64,000 nucleotides of DNA, taken from the NCBI GenBank assembly GCA_905178155.1, contig CAJINV010000004.1:1047536-1111535 (forward strand), read 5' to 3'. This document shows, piece after piece, positions 58,641 to 64,000 of this stretch. Position 1 is the first letter of the stretch; every line of letters begins with the position of its first letter. Source of the DNA: Amoebophrya sp. A120. Its lineage: Eukaryota; Sar; Dinophyceae; Syndiniales; Amoebophryaceae. Under the pieces are notes generated by a model. That model was not told the origin of the DNA, ran no database searches, and saw only the letters and a program-made list of their open reading frames with translations. The translations under genes and the position numbers were made by a program.

Positions 58641-59851
58641 CGTTCTACAACTACCCAGCTTTGCCAATCCTGTCAGAGCCGCTCCCCCCTTTGTTCACAC
58701 AACGAACAAAGCGCGGAGCCTGCTACTTGCGGATTGATGAGTGTAATTTGTTGACACTACGAATTTTTAAAGCGTTTTGACTATTTTGCTCATTTCTTAT
58801 TTATTCCCACTGAACAACTACTATATTACCCAGCAAGCAAGGTAGAGGTCCGCCGTCGGATCCACCTTGGCTCGCGGGACCAATTCTAAGTACGTGAAGA
58901 TTCGGCCGTTGGCACAGGTTTTGTTTAGGAGTCCCAACAAGATGACCTCCCACTGCGGCCACGGATCCATGTAGATGAGATTGCAACTACCGAAGATTTT
59001 TTCTAGAACAGTTCTTGGAATTTGATTTGTTCTTCAGCTCTACTGCTCATCTTTTCGTCCAGGCGAAATACTACCAGCGCCTTGGAAGTAGATACACTCC
59101 CGATTTTTTTTTTAGCAAAATACCACACCGGGTTTGCTTGTTCAGACCCTGCTGTGACACCTTGCTTTTTTCCACCATTATTTCGAAAAAGTAGGCACAA
59201 AGAAGTAGTCGAGATTGTTGAAAGAAACACGACCTTTGTACCAAAGTAAGTCTCGTCTCACAACTCTGCTTTTCACCCACTTTGATACCTTGCTTTGTTT
59301 TCTGAGAATTGGCTCTGGATTTTTTAACTTTTGTTGTTATCACGACATGGACGTAAAAAAATTCACTTTTTCTCACTGAAGACATAGTCACGACTTTTTT
59401 TTCAAAATAAGTCATCACCGCTAATAGTTTGCCAGAAAGATATGCGCGTCTCACCGATGCATTCTCTTGTCTCACCGCCATCTCATATTACGTTTTCACC
59501 TTTTTCTTTTTCACCGCCTAGTTAAGATACTACCGAAAATTAATATTGCAGCATAGTACGGACGATTTGTAAGGAGCACGACGACAATTGAGATTGAAAA
59601 ACTTGAACTGTTTTTCCGTTTTCACTCACTATTTTACGAGGCCGTTGTAAAGGAAGTACGCGATGAAAGTTTCGTCTGGAAAGGAAGTACGTGTCTGCCA
59701 CGTGATCGCGTGGCATTTGGCACTAAAACTTGAAGCTGAAAACAAGCATCAAACTCGGTGTAAAACTTGTTGAATATTATCGCGCGTATTGCTCGATTTT
59801 TACTGAATCTTGGTACATCAAACACTTGTACCATCTTAAAGGCACATCAAG
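58641..59851. other. gene-poor A/T-rich region
   Basis: About 1.2 kb with many T runs; no convincing gene or element. Confidence 0.4.
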
Positions 59852-60115
59852 ATGTCTGCCGCAACCGCAGACGTGTCGTCTCAGGACGATGATAGTGCAA
59901 CTCTGATGCTCCGCCTGGCCTCCATGGGCTACAAAGCCGATGCAGACGCTCCGGGGACCAGCGGTGGGATAAGTTCCGGCACAGAAAATCATCCAACGAA
60001 TAATGCGGGGGAAGAGGTGGATATTGCGAGTGGCGCCACGAAAACAGGCACCGGCTCTCAACTGATCGGGTATAACATGCTTTTTTTTGAGAAAAATGGA
60101 AAATTGAAATCTTGA
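59852..60115 (+). CDS. possible plus-strand protein, 87 aa or first exon
   Basis: ATG at 59852 opens a protein-like frame (MSAATADVSSQDDDSATLML, then RLASMGYKADADAPGTSGG) to a stop at 60113-60115. The last dozen codons look less coding, and a possible donor (GATCG|GGTATAA) at about 60068 could make this the first exon of a longer gene. It faces the 3' end of duplicated copy A, whose frame runs antisense through it. It is the best plus-strand candidate in the window. Confidence 0.4.
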   Translation: MSAATADVSSQDDDSATLMLRLASMGYKADADAPGTSGGISSGTENHPTNNAGEEVDIASGATKTGTGSQLIGYNMLFFEKNGKLKS

Positions 60116-60139
60116 TCTTCCGTGAAAGATCTCTAGTAG

Positions 60140-61290
60140 GTGTGTTGCTGAAGCTGTCAAAGCCGTGGCCGGTGCAGCAGGTGTAGATGAGTTTCTTCGA
60201 TTGTTTTTTCGATTCTTTTTCCGTCCGTGGCGGTTCCGCAGGCAAATTCAAAGTTGCTGACGCCGCCGCCGGATTGTACTGCGCGTTTGCATTGCCGCCA
60301 ACTTCTTCGGATCCGTTGCTGCAAACTTCGTCCTTGTCATGATACGGTTTGCCAGTCAAGGGATTTATCTGCGTCACCATGGCAAAAAACTCCCCACAAG
60401 TCTTGGGTGGTTCGTCGGCAGCCTGGGTTTTTCCCTGACCGTGAGCAACACTGATGCGTATCACCAGCAAATAGTGATGTGGGTTCGCAAGATCGTTGTA
60501 GCATGTGCCATGCACATGCTTGTCTGGCACAGCTCTCAGCTCTCTACTAATACAGGCGCATGATGAAGTAGAGATCCTGGTCCTGCTCCGCTGACCCATA
60601 AATATAATGCGCAAACGCAACGCCTCATGCAAAATACGCAGCACATCATAGCAAGGGAAAATCAAAGAAACTGGTCTTGCTTCGCTGCGTAAGGTTTGTG
60701 CGGCAGTGCGGGTGCGGCCATCATAGTTTACAACATTCAGAGAATTGCATCACGACCTAGCAGACCCAGCCAAATTTGCATTCGATAACGCGATATCCAA
60801 GACAAAAACTGTAATTAATACACCCACACCCTCAGCAGAGAGAGATGCCAAAAATCGTGCGTTACCCAGTTTTTTCTTGTTGTGTTACAGAAAGAAAAAA
60901 CCGCCTGTGGTTCTTCAGTATCGTTGTTCAATTTTATTGCATTGCGGCGCTTTTCTTTGACTTTGACTCTGTCGTTTCATTTATGATAGATTAATATCTT
61001 CATCTCGCATTGCATGACATATTCTGCATTTTGCTTACCAGTACCGTAGGTTTGTATTTTTTTGAAAGAATCTAAGTTCATCAAATTTGACAGCATTATC
61101 ACAACATATTCTTTTTCGTCTCCGCTGGTCCTGGTCCTGCTTCTATGTGTTGTGTATAATTTGCTTGTTTCTGCTTGGATATGCGACTCAGCAGCTGCGC
61201 CACGTCCACGCCCGCCACCGCCTCGGGACCCCCTGCTCCGTTGAAGGCGGCGCCACCACCCAGAATACCCATCGTTCGGCGAAACTTCAT
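60140..61290 (-). CDS. duplicated small gene, copy A (end altered)
   Basis: Conserved blocks shared with 62437-63680. The first begins at ATG 61290 (MKFRRTMGILGGGAAFNGAG, about 39 codons to 61174). After an unresolved intron, a short exon starts near 60806 (CLGYR) and is followed by introner A14 (60460-60787). The main exon runs 60459 to about 60140, with PAAASATLNLPAEPP and KKLIYTCCTGHGFDSF. Where copy B ends in VSCC and a stop, this copy diverges and stays open towards 59847, antisense to the plus-strand frame, so it may be decaying. The family is not recognised. The first splice donor is not a GT. Confidence 0.45.
60460..60787. mobile_element. introner, family A, divergent (A14)
   Basis: Left TATCACCAGCAAATAGTGAT, right CAGACCCAGCCAAATTTGCA then TTCGATA. 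Flanking repeat atgcg/acgcg (4 of 5). Aligns along its length with A13 at the matching place in the duplicate gene, so it predates the duplication. Confidence 0.82.
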
Positions 61291-61299
61291 TTTGACCCT

Positions 61300-62436
61300 C
61301 GAGATGAAACGCGACGGCGAAAATTTCAACAAGTTCAGGTGAAATAGCAAGGTGCAAAACAAAGGCGTAGAAATTGAAAATGAAATCGTAAAGGATCAGA
61401 AAATAAATGTTCGAATATGTTTTGAGTGCTGATTTGTCAAATGAGGAAGTTGTAGGGACCTGCTTGGAAAAGGGAGATGATGATGAAGCAAAGAAGGGAC
61501 GTGGTAAGAGATACAACGTATTTCAACATGCTCGTCCTCCTTTTCCTTGTATAACAATATCATGATGATGTAAGTACCCAACCGGGGGGTCAAAGAAATA
61601 AGATTAAGAACTTCATTTCCTGTTCATCGCATGCAAAAACTAAACCGCGCACCACACCGAGATTCCAGTTCCACACATCACAAACGTACGACGAATACAA
61701 CTACCGATGTGATTCATTTTACCGCGACAAGACCGATCCGTTATAACTTTCCATTTGTTCCACATCAAGAACGAGACCGATGAGTAGAGCAGTCCTCTCC
61801 TCCAATGACCGACACTACACGAGCACAACCACACGAGGACGCATTGGCATTTTGGATACACATATGGTAATTGATTCTTCATATCACCGACATACTTTTG
61901 GTCCGAATTAAACCGAGTTGGAGTTGTGATGTCACTTTGCTGGACGACATGGAAACAAATTATCGTAGTCTTTAGGAGGTGTTGTACTTGTTTCTCTTGG
62001 AAGATTCGTCGGTGGATGTTCTGAAGAAATAAAGAAGTCCAACAGCTAGGGCAAACCGATCACTACTCAGACTACTTAGTGCATCACCATTTTCATTCCC
62101 GTTCGCTTGCCTGTGCTGGAGGAAATTAGAATTAAATTGCAAAGTATCCATCGATCGGGCCGTGTGTTGCTTTCGGTTGTAAAGAGGTGTCAAAAGGGTT
62201 GATAATGGGACGTAACGGTCACCTGTACCTGGTCCTGGAAAGTACATCAAGTTCAAGTATTGTATGCATTTACAATAAATTTCAACCTTTGAATCGATAG
62301 ATGGTGAGATCGACTTCAGTAAAGTTCTTTCGTTGTTCGACATGAAGGTAAAATGAATCAATCATGTGCAGATCACTTCTTTGCGCCTCTGGCTCTGCTC
62401 CCCGGCGCGAGGCTTTCCTCGTCCCAAGTAGCACAA
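61300..62436. other. region between the duplicated genes
   Basis: 61300-61650 repeats at 63690-64000 and is part of the duplicated block upstream of each gene. 61651-62436 is unique and no gene was recognised in it. Confidence 0.5.
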
Positions 62437-63680
62437 CTAGCAGCAACTCACGAAGCTGCCAAAGCCGTGGCCGGTGCAGCAGGTGTAGATGAGTTTCTTG
62501 CTCTCTTTTTTTCCTTCTTCTTCGTTGCCGGGGGCTTCTTTAGGCAGCGTATAAGTTGCTGACGCTGCCGCCGGGTTGTACCTCGCGTTTGCATTGCCAC
62601 CAGCATTTTTTGAAGTCATGCTGCAAAATTCATCCTTGGACACCTGAGTCTCGGTCTGGGAGGATACAATCGAGGATAATTCCGAGAAGATTTCGTCACA
62701 CGTCCCGGTTTGGCCGGGGCCGAACCCCTGCTGCGTCTCCCCAGTACCATGAGAAGTGCCGACGCTATGAATTGCAAAAGTATCGTACTCGTATAAATGC
62801 ATTAGTTACAAATTTCCTCAGCATGAAAAATGAAATTTGTAATGCTGATTTGCCTTAAGAGAGAGATTTGTAAACGCATGACTGCAATTACTACGAGTAC
62901 GATACTTTTGCACTGGATAGACGCGTATCAACTGCAAATATCTATCTGGTCCGGCAGTCATGCTTGTCTGACACAGCTCTCAGCTAATGCAGGCGCACGA
63001 AGTAGAGCTCCGCTGACCGGTAAAAATGCACAAACACAACGCCCCATGCAAAATACGCAGCACATAGCAACAGGAAAACTGGTCTTGCTTGGCTGCGCGG
63101 CAAGATTTGCATTCGTGTCGCAGTGCTGCGCCCATCATAATTACATCATTCAGATAATTGCGTCACGACCTAGCAGACCCAGACAGACTTAAATTCGATA
63201 ATGCGATATCCAAGACAAAAGCTGTACAATTACAGCCTCAGCAGAGAGAGATGCCAAATCAAGTAAGCGCAATCGTGATGTGTGACGCATTTTCTTGTGT
63301 CACAGAAAGAAAAAAGCGCCTGTAGTTCTTCAGCGTTCTTTCTGTTCAATTTTATTGCATTGTGGCGCTTTTCTTTGATTCTGTCGTTTCATTATCATCG
63401 TGATCTCGCAGTGCATGACATATTCTGCATTCATGCTTACCAGCGCCGTAGTTTTGCATGTAATCTAATTTCGTCTAATTTGACGGCATTTTCATCATAT
63501 CATCCTGATCTTTTTCATCTCCGCTGGTCTTGCTATTTTGGGTTGTGTAGAATTTGCTTGCCTCTTGGATATGCGACTCAGCAGCTGCGCCACGTCCACG
63601 CCCGCCACCGCCTTGGGACCCCCTGCTCCGTTGAAGGCGGCGCCACCACCCAGAATTCCCATCGTTCGGCGAAACTTCAT
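62437..63680 (-). CDS. duplicated small gene, copy B (two introners)
   Basis: First block from ATG 63680 (MKFRRTMGILGGGAAFNGAG, to about 63564), an unresolved intron ending at a GTACAG near 63228, a short exon (CLGYR), introner A13, a 6-bp remnant, introner C9, then the last exon 62437-62765. The last exon reads VGTSHGTGETQQG, CDEIFSELSS, NPAAASATYTLPKEAPG and KKLIYTCCTGHGFGSFVSCC before a stop. Removing A13 and C9 with one repeat each gives GYRVGTS in frame, matching GYRISVA of copy A. A Cys-Cys C-terminus could be lipidated; that is inference. Family unknown. The first intron has no evident GT donor, so that part of the model is incomplete. Confidence 0.55.
62766..62919. mobile_element. introner, family C, present only in copy B (C9)
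   Basis: Left TATGAATTGCAAAAGTATCG, right GTACGATACTTTTGCACTGG then ATA. Exact repeat gacgc (62761-62765, 62920-62924). Copy A has a single uninterrupted gatgc here (60454-60458). Confidence 0.95.
62926..63200. mobile_element. introner, family A, divergent (A13)
   Basis: Left TATCAACTGCAAATATCTAT, right CAGACCCAGACAGACTTAAA then TTCGATA. Flanking repeat acgcg/atgcg (4 of 5). Lies 6 bp from C9; homologous to A14. Confidence 0.85.
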
Positions 63681-64000
63681 TTTGGCCCTCGAGATGAAAC
63701 GCGACGGCCAAAATCTCAACAAGTTGAGGCGATATAGCAAGCTGCAAAGCAAAGGCGTAGAAATTGAAAATGAAATCGTAAGGGATCAGAAAATAAATGT
63801 TCAGTAAGTTTTGAGTGCTGATTTGTCAAATGTGGAAGTTGTAGGGACCTGCTTGGAAACGGGAGATGATGATGAAGCAAAGAAGGGACGTAAGAGATAT
63901 AACGTATTTCATCATGCTCATCATGCTCCTCCTTTTCCTTGTTGACAGTATTAAAGAAATAAGGATTTATTTCGTGTTCATCGCATGCAAAAACTAAACG

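Larger units (their letters stand above)
60140..64000. repeat. direct segmental duplication
   Basis: About 60140-61650 is repeated as 62437 to at least 64000, same orientation, offset 2300-2390 bp with insertions and deletions. Shared landmarks are CGTGGCCGGTGCAGCAGGTG (60164, 62467), the family-A introner, and ATGCGACTCAGCAGCTGCGC (61181, 63571). The right copy continues past the window. Confidence 0.85.

Overview
The window is nuclear DNA of a eukaryote, most likely a parasitic dinoflagellate of the Amoebophrya (Syndiniales) type. That is an inference from three things. The coding regions are interrupted by many short, terminally inverted, target-site-duplicating introns ('introners'), which are known from Amoebophrya genomes. 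Almost every gene lies on one strand, as in dinoflagellate gene clusters. One gene encodes a giant DUF3638-type ATPase found in protists and fungi. No prokaryotic operon, rRNA, tRNA, CRISPR array or spliced-leader gene was recognised.

The central result is 30 introners in 64 kb. Each begins TAT(G/C) or a decayed form of it, ends (G/C)ATA, has inverted termini of about 15-35 bp, and is usually flanked by a 5-bp direct repeat: 23 exact, one 6-bp, five at 4/5, one decayed. They fall into seven terminal families, here called A (13 copies), B (4), C (9) and D, E, F, G (1 each). All 30 interrupt a minus-strand coding region and none is intergenic. Removing the element plus one copy of its flanking repeat restores the reading frame at every junction of six multi-exon genes, and each spliced total divides by three. 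The removed segments do not have GT-AG ends. Six further introns are ordinary GT-AG introns of 122-225 bp.

Layout, in minus-strand reading order from the right end. 60.1-64.0 kb holds two diverged copies of a duplicated small gene (plus a fragment at 58.6 kb); one copy has gained an extra introner. 56.8-57.1 kb holds the 3' exons of an unidentified gene. 52.0-56.5 kb: ankyrin-like protein, four introners. 50.6-51.3 kb: small multi-pass membrane protein. 44.8-50.0 kb: protein with three RlaP-like nucleotidyltransferase modules, four introners. 42.8-44.0 kb and 38.9-42.8 kb: secreted protein and PAN-like single-pass membrane protein, 9 bp apart. 34.7-38.2 kb and 32.4-34.5 kb: low-complexity/coiled-coil proteins with three and four introners. 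20.4-31.8 kb: giant DUF3638/DUF3645 ATPase (about 3757 aa), no introner. 17.0-19.8 kb: intronless signal-anchor protein. 11.8-16.0 kb: coiled-coil protein with three introners, one swollen to 1.65 kb by an insertion. 1.6-10.9 kb: 2335-aa low-complexity protein with nine introners and one GT-AG intron. 1-366: start of a coiled-coil protein running off the window.

The genes do not form an obvious pathway. Several of the introner-rich ones (1.6-16 kb, 32-38 kb) encode Ser/Pro/Arg-rich coiled-coil proteins sharing short RPxSA motifs, which hints at a common structural role but does not establish one. Gene models are my own hand splicing; start codons and the duplicated genes at 60-64 kb are the least certain parts.
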